Source: a bacterium
GTDB taxonomy: Bacteria; Bacillota; Bacilli; Lactobacillales; Streptococcaceae
Direction: 5' to 3'
NCBI GenBank assembly: GCA_905221065.1
Contig: CAJNBS010000006.1
Span: 17,937 to 81,936 of the forward strand
DNA length: 64,000 bases
The notes beneath the pieces were generated by a model, which did not search any database, was not told the origin of the DNA, and saw only the letters and a list, made by a program, of their open reading frames with translations. The position numbers and the translations under genes were made by a program. This document shows, in pieces, positions 36,451-46,041 of this stretch; within the stretch, counting starts at the first letter, position 1, and every line of letters begins with the position of its first letter.

Positions 36451-38862
36451 ATGATAAGGAATAAAAAACAAGATTATGTACTGACCTACAAGCAACCAGT
36501 TTCAACCACTTATAAGGGGTGGGAAGAAGAGGCTTTACCGATAGGCAATGGTTCTTTAGGGGCTAAAGTCTTTGGACTTGTAGGGGCTGAGCGGATTCAA
36601 TTCAATGAAAAAAGTCTCTGGTCTGGAGGTCCACTTCCTGATAGTTCAGATTATCAGGGTGGAAATCTTCAGGACCAGTATAGTTTTTTGGCTGAAATTC
36701 GGCAGGCTTTGGAAAATAGGGATTACAATACTGCTAAGGAATTGGCTGAACAGCATTTGGTCGGGCCCCAAACGAGTCAATATGGGACCTATCTGTCCTT
36801 TGGAGATATTTTCATTGAGTTCAGCCAGCAAGGTAATTCTCTGTCTCAGGTGACGGATTACCAGAGACAGCTGAATATCAGTAAGGCACTTGCGACGACT
36901 TCTTATGTACATAAAGGGACTATGTTTAAACGAGAAGCCTTTGCGAGTTTTCCAGATGATCTCTTGGTTCAGCATTTTACTAAGGAAGGGTTGGAAAGTC
37001 TAGATTTTACTATGGAACTGTCCTTGACGCGTGATTTGGCTTCTGATGGAAAGTATGAGCAGAAAAAGTCTGATTACAAGGAATGCCAACTGGATATCAC
37101 TGATTCTCATATCTTGATGAAGGGACGGGTTAAGGATAATGACCTGCAGTTTGCTAGTTATCTAGCTTGGCAAACAGATGGAGACATTAGAGTCTGGTCG
37201 GATAAGGTTCAGATATCAGGAGCCAGTTATGCCAATCTCTTCTTGGCAGCTAAGACAGATTTTGCTCAAAATACTGCTAGCAATTATCGCAAGAAAATAG
37301 ATTTAGTGCAACAGGTAATAGACTTGGTGGAGAGAGCTAAAGAAAAGGGTTATGACCAATTGAAATCAAGGCATATTCAGGACTACCAAGCTTTATTTCA
37401 GCGTGTTCAATTGGATTTGGAGGCTGAAGTTGACGCATCCACTACAGATGATTTGTTAAAAAATTATAAGCCACAAGAGGGGCGGGCTTTGGAGGAGCTG
37501 TTCTTCCAGTATGGGCGGTATTTATTGATTAGTTCTTCCAGAGATTGCCCAGATTCGTTACCAGCTAACCTGCAAGGTGTCTGGAATGCGGTTGACAATC
37601 CTCCTTGGAATTCGGACTATCACTTGAATATCAACCTGCAGATGAATTATTGGCCAGCCTACGTGACTAACCTCTTAGAGACGGCTTTTCCGGTCATCAA
37701 CTATATCGATGATTTACGTGTTTATGGTCGCCTAGCGGCTACAAGGTATGCAGGAATCGTTTCTCAGAAAGGGGAGGAGAACGGTTGGTTGGTCCATACG
37801 CAAGCGACTCCTTTTGGTTGGACGGCACCTGGTTGGGATTACTATTGGGGCTGGTCGCCAGCTGCAAATGCGTGGATGATGCAAACTGTTTATGAGGCCT
37901 ATTCATTTTACAGGGACCAAGACTATCTCAGGGAGAAAATTTATCCCATGTTGAGGGAAACGGTTCGTTTTTGGAATGCCTTTTTACATAAGGATCAGGA
38001 GGCCCAGCGTTGGGTGTCTTCTCCGTCTTACTCACCAGAACATGGTCCGATTTCGATTGGCAATACCTATGACCAATCTCTGATTTGGCAATTATTTCAT
38101 GATTTTATTCAGGCTGCTCAAGAATTGAAATTGGATGAGGACTTGTTGACGGAAGTCAAAGAAAAATTTGATTTACTAAATCCTCTGCAAATCACTCAAT
38201 CTGGTCGAATCAGAGAGTGGTATGAGGAGGAAGAACAGCATTTTCAAAATGAGAAGGTGGAGGCCCAACACCGGCATGCTTCCCATCTGGTGGGGCTTTA
38301 TCCTGGAAATCTCTTTAGTCATAAGGGACAAGACTATCTTGATGCGGCGCGTGCTAGCCTCAATGATCGTGGAGATGGGGGCACAGGTTGGTCCAAGGCT
38401 AATAAGATCAATCTCTGGGCGCGTTTGGGAGATGGCAATCGAGCCCATAAATTATTAGCAGAGCAGTTAAAGACATCCACCTTGCCCAATCTTTGGTGTA
38501 GCCATCCCCCTTTTCAGATAGATGGGAATTTTGGTGCTACTAGTGGCATGGTAGAAATGTTACTCCAGTCTCATACAGCTTATCTGGTGCCTCTAGCTGC
38601 CCTACCTGATGCATGGTCATCAGGTTCCATTTCAGGCTTAATGGCACGTGGACATTTTGAAGTTAGTATGCGCTGGGAGGATAAAAAACTCTTACAGATG
38701 ACCATTTTATCAAGGAGTGGAGGAGATTTGCGCGTCTCTTATCCAGGTATTGAAAAAAGTGTGATTGAAGTCAATCAAGAAAAAGCAGAAGTGAAATGCA
38801 TGGGGAAAGATTGTATTTCAGTGGAGACTGCAGAAGGCGATCTTGTTCAGTTTTATTTTTAA
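36451..38862 (+). CDS. GH95-family alpha-L-fucosidase
   Basis: An 803-residue glycoside hydrolase 95 enzyme, the family that removes alpha-1,2-linked fucose from blood-group-type glycans. The N-terminal beta-sandwich begins with KGWEEEALPIGNGSLGAKVFG, and the alpha/alpha barrel contains PPWNSDYHLNINLQMNYWPAY, QIDGNFGATSGMVEMLLQS and FGWTAPGWDYYWGWSPAANAW. There is no signal peptide, so it acts inside the cell on imported oligosaccharides. The ATG lies close behind the gpmA terminator, with AAGGAATAAAA overlapping it. I recall an equivalent gene in the same place in pneumococcus. Confidence 0.9.
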   Translation: MIRNKKQDYVLTYKQPVSTTYKGWEEEALPIGNGSLGAKVFGLVGAERIQFNEKSLWSGGPLPDSSDYQGGNLQDQYSFLAEIRQALENRDYNTAKELAEQHLVGPQTSQYGTYLSFGDIFIEFSQQGNSLSQVTDYQRQLNISKALATTSYVHKGTMFKREAFASFPDDLLVQHFTKEGLESLDFTMELSLTRDLASDGKYEQKKSDYKECQLDITDSHILMKGRVKDNDLQFASYLAWQTDGDIRVWSDKVQISGASYANLFLAAKTDFAQNTASNYRKKIDLVQQVIDLVERAKEKGYDQLKSRHIQDYQALFQRVQLDLEAEVDASTTDDLLKNYKPQEGRALEELFFQYGRYLLISSSRDCPDSLPANLQGVWNAVDNPPWNSDYHLNINLQMNYWPAYVTNLLETAFPVINYIDDLRVYGRLAATRYAGIVSQKGEENGWLVHTQATPFGWTAPGWDYYWGWSPAANAWMMQTVYEAYSFYRDQDYLREKIYPMLRETVRFWNAFLHKDQEAQRWVSSPSYSPEHGPISIGNTYDQSLIWQLFHDFIQAAQELKLDEDLLTEVKEKFDLLNPLQITQSGRIREWYEEEEQHFQNEKVEAQHRHASHLVGLYPGNLFSHKGQDYLDAARASLNDRGDGGTGWSKANKINLWARLGDGNRAHKLLAEQLKTSTLPNLWCSHPPFQIDGNFGATSGMVEMLLQSHTAYLVPLAALPDAWSSGSISGLMARGHFEVSMRWEDKKLLQMTILSRSGGDLRVSYPGIEKSVIEVNQEKAEVKCMGKDCISVETAEGDLVQFYF

Positions 38863-38920
38863 GAAGATAATGGAAGGCAGTGATTTGAGACTGACTTTTT
38901 TGAAGGATTTGAGAATGTAA

Positions 38921-39024
38921 TACTCTTCGAAAATCAAATTCAAACCACGTCAGCTTCGCCTTGCCGTACTCAAGTACAGCCTGCGGCTAGCTTCCTAGTT
39001 TGCTCTTTGATTTTCATTGAGTAT
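38921..39024 (+). repeat. BOX element 3
   Basis: TACTCTTCGAAAATC to CATTGAGTAT, A-C type, between the fucosidase and the ABC transporter genes. Confidence 0.9.
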
Positions 39025-39098
39025 GAGCAGTTTCCAACTAGTTGAAAAAGCGTTATAATGGTAATAGGAAGTAATTTGTTTGAGAGAGGGTGGGTCTG

Positions 39099-39800
39099 AT
39101 GGCTTATATTGAGATGAAACACTGTTACAAACGTTATCAGGTTGGTGACACGGAGATTGTGGCCAATCGTGATGTGAATTTTGAAATTGAAAAAGGGGAG
39201 CTAGTGATTATCCTTGGTGCGTCTGGTGCTGGTAAGTCAACAGTTCTTAACCTTCTTGGGGGAATGGACACCAATGATGAAGGAGAAATCTGGATTGATG
39301 GTGTCAATATTGCAGACTATAGTTCCCACCAGCGCACCAATTACCGTAGAAATGATGTGGGGTTTGTTTTTCAGTTTTATAATCTAGTTTCCAATTTGAC
39401 TGCTAAGGAAAATGTGGAACTAGCTTCTGAAATCGTGACAGATGCCTTGGATCCTGAGCAGGTTTTGACAGATGTAGGTCTGGCTCATCGTCTTAATAAT
39501 TTCCCAGCACAGCTTTCTGGAGGGGAGCAACAGCGAGTCTCCATTGCACGCGCAGTAGCCAAAAATCCTAAAATCCTTCTTTGTGATGAACCGACTGGAG
39601 CCTTGGATTATCAGACGGGCAAGCAAGTCTTGAAGATTCTCCAAGACATGTCTCGTCAAAAAGAGGCAACAGTGATTATCGTGACTCACAATGGAGCTTT
39701 GGCGCCCATTGCTGATCGCGTGATTCATATGCACGATGCCTGTGTCAAGGATGTGGTGATCAACCAGCATCCTCAGGATATTGACAGTTTGGAGTACTAG
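39099..39800 (+). CDS. ABC transporter ATP-binding protein (MacB/LolD type)
   Basis: A 233-residue ATPase. Walker A is GASGAGKST, the signature [14 protein letters not shown], Walker [13 protein letters not shown] and the switch His in VTHNG. Subfamily features place it with MacB/FtsX-type exporters. The start is placed at ATG 39099 behind GAGAGGG; the GTG at 39090 is too close to that site. It directly precedes its permease gene (1 base between stop and start), so both form one exporter; the substrate is unknown. Confidence 0.9.
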   Translation: MAYIEMKHCYKRYQVGDTEIVANRDVNFEIEKGELVIILGASGAGKSTVLNLLGGMDTNDEGEIWIDGVNIADYSSHQRTNYRRNDVGFVFQFYNLVSNLTAKENVELASEIVTDALDPEQVLTDVGLAHRLNNFPAQLSGGEQQRVSIARAVAKNPKILLCDEPTGALDYQTGKQVLKILQDMSRQKEATVIIVTHNGALAPIADRVIHMHDACVKDVVINQHPQDIDSLEY

Positions 39801-39801
39801 C

Positions 39802-42510
39802 ATGATTAAGCGAAAAACCTATTGGAAGGACTTAATTCAGTCCTTCACAGGCTCCAAGGGGCGTTTTTTATCCATCTTGACCCTGATGATGTTGGGCTCT
39901 CTAGCCCTAGTAGGTCTCAAAGTAACTAGCCCCAATATGGAGGCGACCGCCAATGCTTATTTAACCACTGCTCAAACCTTGGATTTGGCAGTCATGTCTA
40001 ACTATGGCTTGGATCAAGCAGATCAAGAAGAACTAGAGCAGACTCAGGGCGCAGAAGTCGAGTTTGGCTACTTGACAGATGTGGCTATGGATAATGGGCA
40101 GGATGCCATTCGGCTGTATTCCAAACCAGAGCGAATTTCAACCTTTCAGCTAAGAGAGGGACGACTTCCGCAGTCAGACCAGGAAATTGCTTTGGCAAGT
40201 CATCTGCAGAATCAATATAGCGTGGGACAGGAAATTAGTTTTAAAGAAAAAGAAGGCAGTCATTCCTCTTTAAAAGACTATACTTTTACCATTACTGGTT
40301 TTGTGGATTCGGCTGAAATTCTCTCCCAGCGGGATATGGGCTATGCAGGAAGCGGAAGCGGGACTCTGACAGCCTACGGGGTGGTTTTACCTAGCCAGTT
40401 TGATCAAAAAGTCTATAATATAGCTCGTTTGAAATATCAAGATTTAGCAGGCTTAAATGCCTTTTCATCAGCTTATGAAGAAAAATCCAAGCAACATCAG
40501 GAAGACCTTGAACAAGCTTTATCAGATAATGGCAAGGCACGTCTGCAACTCTTGAAAAAAGAGGGTCAAGAATCTATCGATAAGGGTCAAGAGACCCTTG
40601 ATAAGGCTCAGGTAAATTTGCAGGAAGGCAAGCGTCGTTTAGCAACTGCTCAAGCTCGTTTACAGGCGCAGGAAAGTCAACTAGTCTTGCTCCCTCAAGC
40701 TCAGAGAGACCAGGCCAGTGCTCAACTTACCCAAGCTAAGCAGGAATTGAGCAAGGAAGAAGATAAACTAAAGCAAGCTGAACAAAATTTAGCCCAAGAA
40801 AAGGAAAAATTAGAAAAACATCAGCAAGTCTTGGATGATTTGGCTGAACCCAAGTATCAAGTCTATAATCGTCAGACCATGCCAGGTGGTCAGGGCTATC
40901 TCATGTATAGCAATGCTACAGCCAGTATTCGGGCAGTGGGCAATATCTTTCCTGTGGTGCTTTATGCTGTAGCAGCCATGGTGACCTTTACAACCATGAC
41001 TCGCTTTGTGGATGAAGAGCGAACACATGCAGGGATTTTTAAGGCCTTGGGCTATCGCAGCAAGGATATTATCGCTAAATTTCTCCTCTATGGTCTAGTA
41101 GCTGGGACTGTCGGAACAGCTCTAGGTAGTATACTTGGCCATTATTTGCTAGCCAATGTGATTTCAAGTGTTATTACAAAAGGTATGGTGGTGGGAGAAA
41201 CCCAGATTCAGTTCTATTGGAGCTATAGTATGCTAGCTCTAGGTTTGAGTTGGTTAGCGAGTGTGTTACCAGCCTATCTGGTGGCTAGGAGGGAACTTCA
41301 CGATGAAGCAGCCCAGCTTTTACTGCCTAAACCACCTGTCAAAGGAGCTAAAATCTTACTAGAGCGCATCGGTTTTATCTGGCGTCGTCTCAGTTTTACC
41401 CATAAGGTAACAGCTCGCAATATCTTCCGTTATAAACAGCGGATGTTAATGACAATCTTTGGTGTGGCAGGTTCAGTCGCTCTGCTCTTTGCAGGCTTGG
41501 GAATTCAATCCTCTGTAGCAGGAGTTCCGTCTAGACAGTTTCAAGAAATCCAACAGTATCAAATGATTGTCTCTGAAAATCCTAGTGCGACCAATCAAGA
41601 CAAGGCAAGTCTAGAAGAAGTGTTGAAAGGGCAGGATATTCAAGCCTACCAGAAAATTTATTCTAAGACGCTAGACAAGGATTTCAAGGGTAAGGGTGGT
41701 CTTCAGACCGTTACCCTTATGATGACAGAGAAGGAAGATTTGACACCCTTTATCCATCTGCAAAATCATCAGCAGGAGCTGACATTGAAAGATGGAGTCG
41801 TTATTACAACTAAACTAGCCCAGCTGGCAGGTGTCAAGGTTGGGCAGACTTTCGAAATTGAAGGTAAGGAACTAAAGGTTGCTGCCATTACTGAGAACTA
41901 CGTTGGTCATTTTATTTATATGAGTCAAGCTAGCTATGAACAACTTTACGGACAGCTACCCCAAGCCAACACTTATTTGGTCTCGTTAAGAGATACCAGT
42001 GCTACTAGTATCGAAAGGAAGGCAGGCTTGCTTATGAATCAAGTTGCGGTGTCCAGTGTCGTCCAAAATGCTTCAGCCATTCGACTCTTTGACTCTGTCG
42101 CTAGTTCACTCAATCAGACCATGACCATCTTAGTCATCGTGTCGGTTCTATTGGCTATCGTTATCCTCTACAATCTGACCAATATCAACGTGGCTGAGAG
42201 AATCCGTGAACTCTCTACTATCAAGGTTCTCGGCTTCCATAATAATGAAGTCACTCTCTACATTTACCGTGAGACGATTGTCTTGTCTCTTGTGGGAATC
42301 GTACTTGGTTTGGTCTCAGGTTTCTATTTACACCAATTTTTGATTCAAATGATTTCTCCTGCGACTATTCTCTTTTATCCGCAGGTAGGCTGGGAGGTCT
42401 ATGTAATCCCAGTGGCAGCAGTAAGCACCATTTTGACCCTGCTTGGTTTCTTTGTCAATCATCATCTGAGAAAGGTTAATATGCTTGAAGCCTTGAAATC
42501 TGTAGAGTAA
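39802..42510 (+). CDS. FtsX-family ABC transporter permease
   Basis: A 902-residue membrane protein. One N-terminal transmembrane helix is followed by a large extracellular part (~60-380) with a strong Gln/Lys-rich coiled coil (~235-345, in the stretch after EEKSKQHQ), then two FtsX modules of several helices each (~390-500 and ~770-895). Such proteins remodel or extrude peptides and lipids rather than import nutrients. The start is ATG 39802, just after the ATPase stop; the upstream frame lies inside that gene. Confidence 0.9.
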   Translation: MIKRKTYWKDLIQSFTGSKGRFLSILTLMMLGSLALVGLKVTSPNMEATANAYLTTAQTLDLAVMSNYGLDQADQEELEQTQGAEVEFGYLTDVAMDNGQDAIRLYSKPERISTFQLREGRLPQSDQEIALASHLQNQYSVGQEISFKEKEGSHSSLKDYTFTITGFVDSAEILSQRDMGYAGSGSGTLTAYGVVLPSQFDQKVYNIARLKYQDLAGLNAFSSAYEEKSKQHQEDLEQALSDNGKARLQLLKKEGQESIDKGQETLDKAQVNLQEGKRRLATAQARLQAQESQLVLLPQAQRDQASAQLTQAKQELSKEEDKLKQAEQNLAQEKEKLEKHQQVLDDLAEPKYQVYNRQTMPGGQGYLMYSNATASIRAVGNIFPVVLYAVAAMVTFTTMTRFVDEERTHAGIFKALGYRSKDIIAKFLLYGLVAGTVGTALGSILGHYLLANVISSVITKGMVVGETQIQFYWSYSMLALGLSWLASVLPAYLVARRELHDEAAQLLLPKPPVKGAKILLERIGFIWRRLSFTHKVTARNIFRYKQRMLMTIFGVAGSVALLFAGLGIQSSVAGVPSRQFQEIQQYQMIVSENPSATNQDKASLEEVLKGQDIQAYQKIYSKTLDKDFKGKGGLQTVTLMMTEKEDLTPFIHLQNHQQELTLKDGVVITTKLAQLAGVKVGQTFEIEGKELKVAAITENYVGHFIYMSQASYEQLYGQLPQANTYLVSLRDTSATSIERKAGLLMNQVAVSSVVQNASAIRLFDSVASSLNQTMTILVIVSVLLAIVILYNLTNINVAERIRELSTIKVLGFHNNEVTLYIYRETIVLSLVGIVLGLVSGFYLHQFLIQMISPATILFYPQVGWEVYVIPVAAVSTILTLLGFFVNHHLRKVNMLEALKSVE

Positions 42511-42553
42511 GGTAGTTATTTTTAGTAGCTTGAACTTCTATTTACTCGTAAAC

Positions 42554-42604
42554 AAAAATCCTCCGTTTAAAAGAGCAGGAAACTCTTTGTGACAGAGGAT
42601 TTTT
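42554..42604. terminator. Bidirectional terminator between the permease and tpx
   Basis: AAAAATCCTC pairs with GAGGATTTTT, with an inner AAAGAG/CTCTTT stem. It serves two converging genes. Confidence 0.85.
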
Positions 42605-42606
42605 TT

Positions 42607-43098
42607 CTATAGGGCTTTAGCTGCTGCAATTGCGGCTTCGAAGTTTGGTTCAGAGTTGATATTGTCCACGTATTCAACGTAGCGGATTGTATTATCAGTA
42701 TCAAGGACAAAGACTGCACGTGCCAATAGGTGCCACTCATTGATTAAGAGAGCATAATCACGTCCAAAGGAATGGTCAAAATAGTCTGAAAGCATGATGG
42801 CATTTTCAATTCCTTCAGCACCGCACCAACGTTTTTGAGCAAAGGGTAGGTCCATGGAAACAGTCAAGACGACCGTGTTGTCAAGTCCAGCCAGTTCTTC
42901 ATTAAAACGACGCGTTTGAGTTGAGCAGATGCCTGTATCGATAGAAGGAACGACACTCAAAACTTTTTTCTTCCCATCAAAATCAGATAGAGATTTTTTA
43001 GAAAGGTCTGTTGTAGTGAGAGAAAAATTAAGTGCCTTGTCGCCGACTTGTAGTTGTTTACCTGTAAAGCTAACAGGATTTCCGAGAAAAGTTACCAT
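42607..43098 (-). CDS. tpx: Thiol peroxidase Tpx (PsaD)
   Basis: A 163-residue peroxiredoxin that reduces peroxides. The start is set at 43098 ([13 protein letters not shown]) behind TTGGAG; this gives the family length, whereas the longer frame to 43191 has no good site. The peroxidatic Cys is in [16 protein letters not shown] and the resolving Cys is probably in KRWCGAEG. It lies downstream of psaA on the same strand, with a BOX element between, and is probably part of the psaBCA-tpx unit. Confidence 0.95.
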   Translation of the reverse strand: MVTFLGNPVSFTGKQLQVGDKALNFSLTTTDLSKKSLSDFDGKKKVLSVVPSIDTGICSTQTRRFNEELAGLDNTVVLTVSMDLPFAQKRWCGAEGIENAIMLSDYFDHSFGRDYALLINEWHLLARAVFVLDTDNTIRYVEYVDNINSEPNFEAAIAAAKAL

Positions 43099-43222
43099 AA
43101 GATACTCCAATCTTTTTTCTTCCATTTTAGCTAAAACAGTTAGAATTTTCCAATGATTTGACCGGAAATATGGGCAGAGAAAAAACGTCAATTCGGAAAA
43201 GAATGACGTTTTTCAGAGGCTT

Positions 43223-43337
43223 ATACTCAATGAAAATCAAAGAGCAAACTAGGAAACTAGCCGCAGGTTGCTCAAAGCACCGCTTTGAGGTTGCAGATAA
43301 AGCTGACGTGGTTTGAATTTGATTTTCGAAGAGTATT
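43223..43337 (-). repeat. BOX element 4
   Basis: Reverse orientation, about 115 bases, from TACTCTTCGAAAATC (minus strand) to CATTGAGTAT. Its end supplies two bases of the psaA stop codon (43336-43338). Confidence 0.9.
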
Positions 43338-44265
43338 ATTTTGCCAATCCTTCAGCAATCTTATCAAGGTTGTATTTCATCATGTTGTAGTAGCTGTCGC
43401 CTTCTTTACCTTGTTCTGCGATAGAGTCAGTAAAGATTTGTGCGTAGATTGGGATGTTTGTGTCTTGAGAAACAGTTTTCATTGGACGGTCATCCACACT
43501 TGATTCTACAAAGAGTGAAGGAGTTTTTGTTTGGCGAAGTTTTTCAACCAAAGTCTTGATTTGGTCAGGTGTTCCTTCTTCTTCAGTGTTGATTTCCCAG
43601 ATGTAGGCACTTGGGACACCGTAGGCTTTAGAGAAGTATTTGAAGCATCCTTCGCTGGTTACGATAAGTTTTTTCTCAGCAGGGATGTTGTTAAATTTCT
43701 CCTTAGCTTCCTTATCAAGTTTGTCTAGTTTTTCAGTATATTCTTTGAGATTTTTTTCGTAGAATTCCTTGTTGCTAGGGTCTTTAGCGCTCAATTGTTT
43801 TGCGATATTTTTAGCAAAGATCATCCCGTTTTCAAGGTTGAGCCAAGCGTGTGGGTCTTCTTTGCCTTTTTCGTTTTGGCCTTCAAGGTAGATAACATCA
43901 ACGCCTTCGCTGACTGCAAAGTAGTCTTTGTTTTCAGTTTTCTTGGCATTTTCTACCAATTTTGTAAACCAAGCATTGCCACCTGTTTCAAGGTTGATAC
44001 CGTTATAGAAAATCAAATCAGCTTGAGAAGTTTTCTTAACGTCTTCAGGAAGTGGTTCGTATTCGTGTGGGTCTTGACCAACAGGAACGATACTGTGAAG
44101 ATCAATCTTGTCACCAGCAATATTTTTAGTAATATCAGCGATGATTGAGTTTGTAGCAACAACTTTTAGTTTTTGACCAGAAGCTGCATCTTTTTTTCCG
44201 CTAGCACATGCTACAAGAGCAATGACGGAAAGAAAGAGAACGAGTAATGTACCTAATTTTTTCAT
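43336..44265 (-). CDS. psaA: Manganese ABC transporter substrate-binding lipoprotein PsaA
   Basis: A 309-residue lipoprotein (signal ends LVAC, Cys20) of the metal-binding cluster A-I. The four metal ligands known for PsaA are all in place: His67 (DPHEYEP), His139 (EDPHAWLN), Glu205 (TSEGCFKYF) and Asp280 (SSVDDRPM). It binds Mn2+ (and Zn2+) outside the membrane for PsaBC. The start [10 protein letters not shown] at 44265 follows TTGGAGG on the minus strand; the four-residue longer frame is unlikely. The stop codon lies against a BOX element. Confidence 0.97.
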   Translation of the reverse strand: MKKLGTLLVLFLSVIALVACASGKKDAASGQKLKVVATNSIIADITKNIAGDKIDLHSIVPVGQDPHEYEPLPEDVKKTSQADLIFYNGINLETGGNAWFTKLVENAKKTENKDYFAVSEGVDVIYLEGQNEKGKEDPHAWLNLENGMIFAKNIAKQLSAKDPSNKEFYEKNLKEYTEKLDKLDKEAKEKFNNIPAEKKLIVTSEGCFKYFSKAYGVPSAYIWEINTEEEGTPDQIKTLVEKLRQTKTPSLFVESSVDDRPMKTVSQDTNIPIYAQIFTDSIAEQGKEGDSYYNMMKYNLDKIAEGLAK

Positions 44266-44296
44266 TAGATCCTCCAATTTATTGGGGTTTTGCCCC

Positions 44297-45145
44297 TTAT
44301 TTTAACAAATGTTTATTTTTCAGTTTCAAATATCGTTGTTTTGGAGCGATAAAGAAGCTAATGAGAAAGAAACTAGCAGCTGTAAGCACGATACTAGAAC
44401 CTGCCGCAACGTTAAAGCTATAGCCGATAAAGAGCCCCAAAACTGAAGCTATCGCTCCAAAGGTTGAGGAAAGGAAAATCATGCTTTTCAGGCTATTAGC
44501 ATAGAGATAAGCAGTTGCCGCTGGGGTAATCAGCATGGCTACAATCAGGATAGTTCCGACACTTTGCATGGCTGTCACAGACACGAGAGTTAGGAGTACC
44601 ATGAGTAAGTAGTGATAGAAATTGACAGGCATTCCCATGGCTTTAGCCAAGAGTTCATCAAAGGATGTTATCAAGAGTTGCTTGAAGAAAATCCAGATTA
44701 ACAAGAGAATGGCTGCCCCTACACCCATAGTAATAAACATATCCGTATCTTGGACGGCCAGGATATTACCAAAAAGAATATGGAAAAGGTCAGTTGAACT
44801 TTTAGCGACACTAATCAAGATGATACCGAGGGCTAAGAAAGAAGAAAAGGTAATGCCGATGGCGGTATCGCTTTTGATAATCGAGTTTCCCTTGATGTAG
44901 GTAATGATGATGGCAGCTAGCAATCCAAAGACAATGGCTCCGATAAAGAAGTCAAGGCCCAAGATGAAGGAGAGGGCTACACCTGGTAAGACAGCATGTG
45001 AAATGGCATCTCCCATGAGTGACATCCCGCGTAGAATGATGAAACATCCTACAGCTCCAGCTACGACCCCGATGACAATGGCTGTTATCAAGGCATTTTG
45101 TAAGAAATGGAATTTTTGTAATCCATCGATAAATTCTGCAATCAT
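44297..45145 (-). CDS. psaC: Manganese ABC transporter permease PsaC
   Basis: A 282-residue membrane protein of the ABC-3 metal permease family with about eight to nine helices ([21 protein letters not shown] and [14 protein letters not shown] near the N-terminus; the [10 protein letters not shown] motif is the family's ATPase contact). It overlaps psaB by 4 bases at the ATGA junction, so the two are coupled. Imports Mn2+ with PsaB and PsaA. Confidence 0.95.
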   Translation of the reverse strand: MIAEFIDGLQKFHFLQNALITAIVIGVVAGAVGCFIILRGMSLMGDAISHAVLPGVALSFILGLDFFIGAIVFGLLAAIIITYIKGNSIIKSDTAIGITFSSFLALGIILISVAKSSTDLFHILFGNILAVQDTDMFITMGVGAAILLLIWIFFKQLLITSFDELLAKAMGMPVNFYHYLLMVLLTLVSVTAMQSVGTILIVAMLITPAATAYLYANSLKSMIFLSSTFGAIASVLGLFIGYSFNVAAGSSIVLTAASFFLISFFIAPKQRYLKLKNKHLLK

Positions 45146-45864
45146 AGGTCACCTCCATTGAAAAAGAGTCGATTACCGTAAGCTTCTTTGAGATTGGCTT
45201 CGGTAAAGGTTTCTTTGGTTGGACCAAAGGCAATCACTTCTCGATTGACAAGCAAGACTTGATCGAAGTAGTGGGGAACCTTGCTGAGGTCATGGTGGAC
45301 GATGAGAACCGTCTTGCCAGCTTTTTTCAGATCTCTCAGCGTATTCATGATGATTTCCTCACTGACAGAATCAATCCCAACAAAAGGTTCATCCAAGAGG
45401 ATATAGTCGGCTTCCTGCACCAAGCATCTGGCAATCAAAACCCGCTGGAATTGACCTCCAGACAGTTGACTGATTTGACGTTCAGAGTAGTCAGCTAGGC
45501 CGACGATTTCAAGGGCTTCTTGCACTTTCTTCCAATGTTTAGCGTTTAAACTTCGAAAGAGAGGAATAGAGGGAAATAGTCCTAGCGAGACGCATTCCTT
45601 GACCTTGATGGGAAAGTTGTAGTCGATATTGATTTTTTGTTCGACATAGGCAATTCGGTGTAAGGATTTTTTAACTTCCTTGTCATCGAGAAATGCCTGA
45701 CCTTGATGTGGGATAATTCCCAGCATCCCTTTTAATAATGTTGATTTCCCAGCACCGTTTGGACCAATGATACCGGTAATTGTTGGTCCATGGAGCGCTA
45801 GTGAAATATCCTTAAGTGCCAACGTTTCTTTGTAGGAGACACTGAGGTTTTCGATACGTATCAT
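45142..45864 (-). CDS. psaB: Manganese ABC transporter ATP-binding protein PsaB
   Basis: A 240-residue ATPase. Walker A is [13 protein letters not shown], the signature [15 protein letters not shown], Walker [12 protein letters not shown] and the switch His IVHHDLS. The start is 45864 (MIRIENLSV), behind AGGAGGAA; the longer frame to 45897 extends into the -10 region. First gene of the psaBCA operon, controlled by the operator upstream. Confidence 0.95.
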   Translation of the reverse strand: MIRIENLSVSYKETLALKDISLALHGPTITGIIGPNGAGKSTLLKGMLGIIPHQGQAFLDDKEVKKSLHRIAYVEQKINIDYNFPIKVKECVSLGLFPSIPLFRSLNAKHWKKVQEALEIVGLADYSERQISQLSGGQFQRVLIARCLVQEADYILLDEPFVGIDSVSEEIIMNTLRDLKKAGKTVLIVHHDLSKVPHYFDQVLLVNREVIAFGPTKETFTEANLKEAYGNRLFFNGGDL

Positions 45865-45888
45865 AAACTTGTATTCCTCCTGCCTCTT

Positions 45889-45926
45889 AATATACATTAA
45901 AAAAAAAATTAAGTCAAGTTAATTTT
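45889..45926 (-). promoter_or_regulatory. psa promoter and PsaR-type operator
   Basis: On the minus strand, TTGACT (-35, 45912-45917), a 17-base spacer and TATATT (-10, 45889-45894, with TG before it). The palindrome AAAATTAA-GTCAAG-TTAATTTT (45905-45926) covers the -35, as expected for repression by the manganese sensor PsaR (encoded at 54101-54751). Confidence 0.8.
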
Positions 45927-46041
45927 TAAAAAAATTAAAATAATAACTGAAAAACAATAGAAAGTATCAGTTCATTTTTAATTGCATTCCCAGGTAATTT
46001 TTGTTAAGCTAAAAGCAAGTATAAATGAAAGCGAGAACAAG

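Noticed and set aside
43285..44148. Plus-strand frames antisense to psaA
   Set aside because: Phe/Val-rich translations without starts; shadows of the lipoprotein gene.
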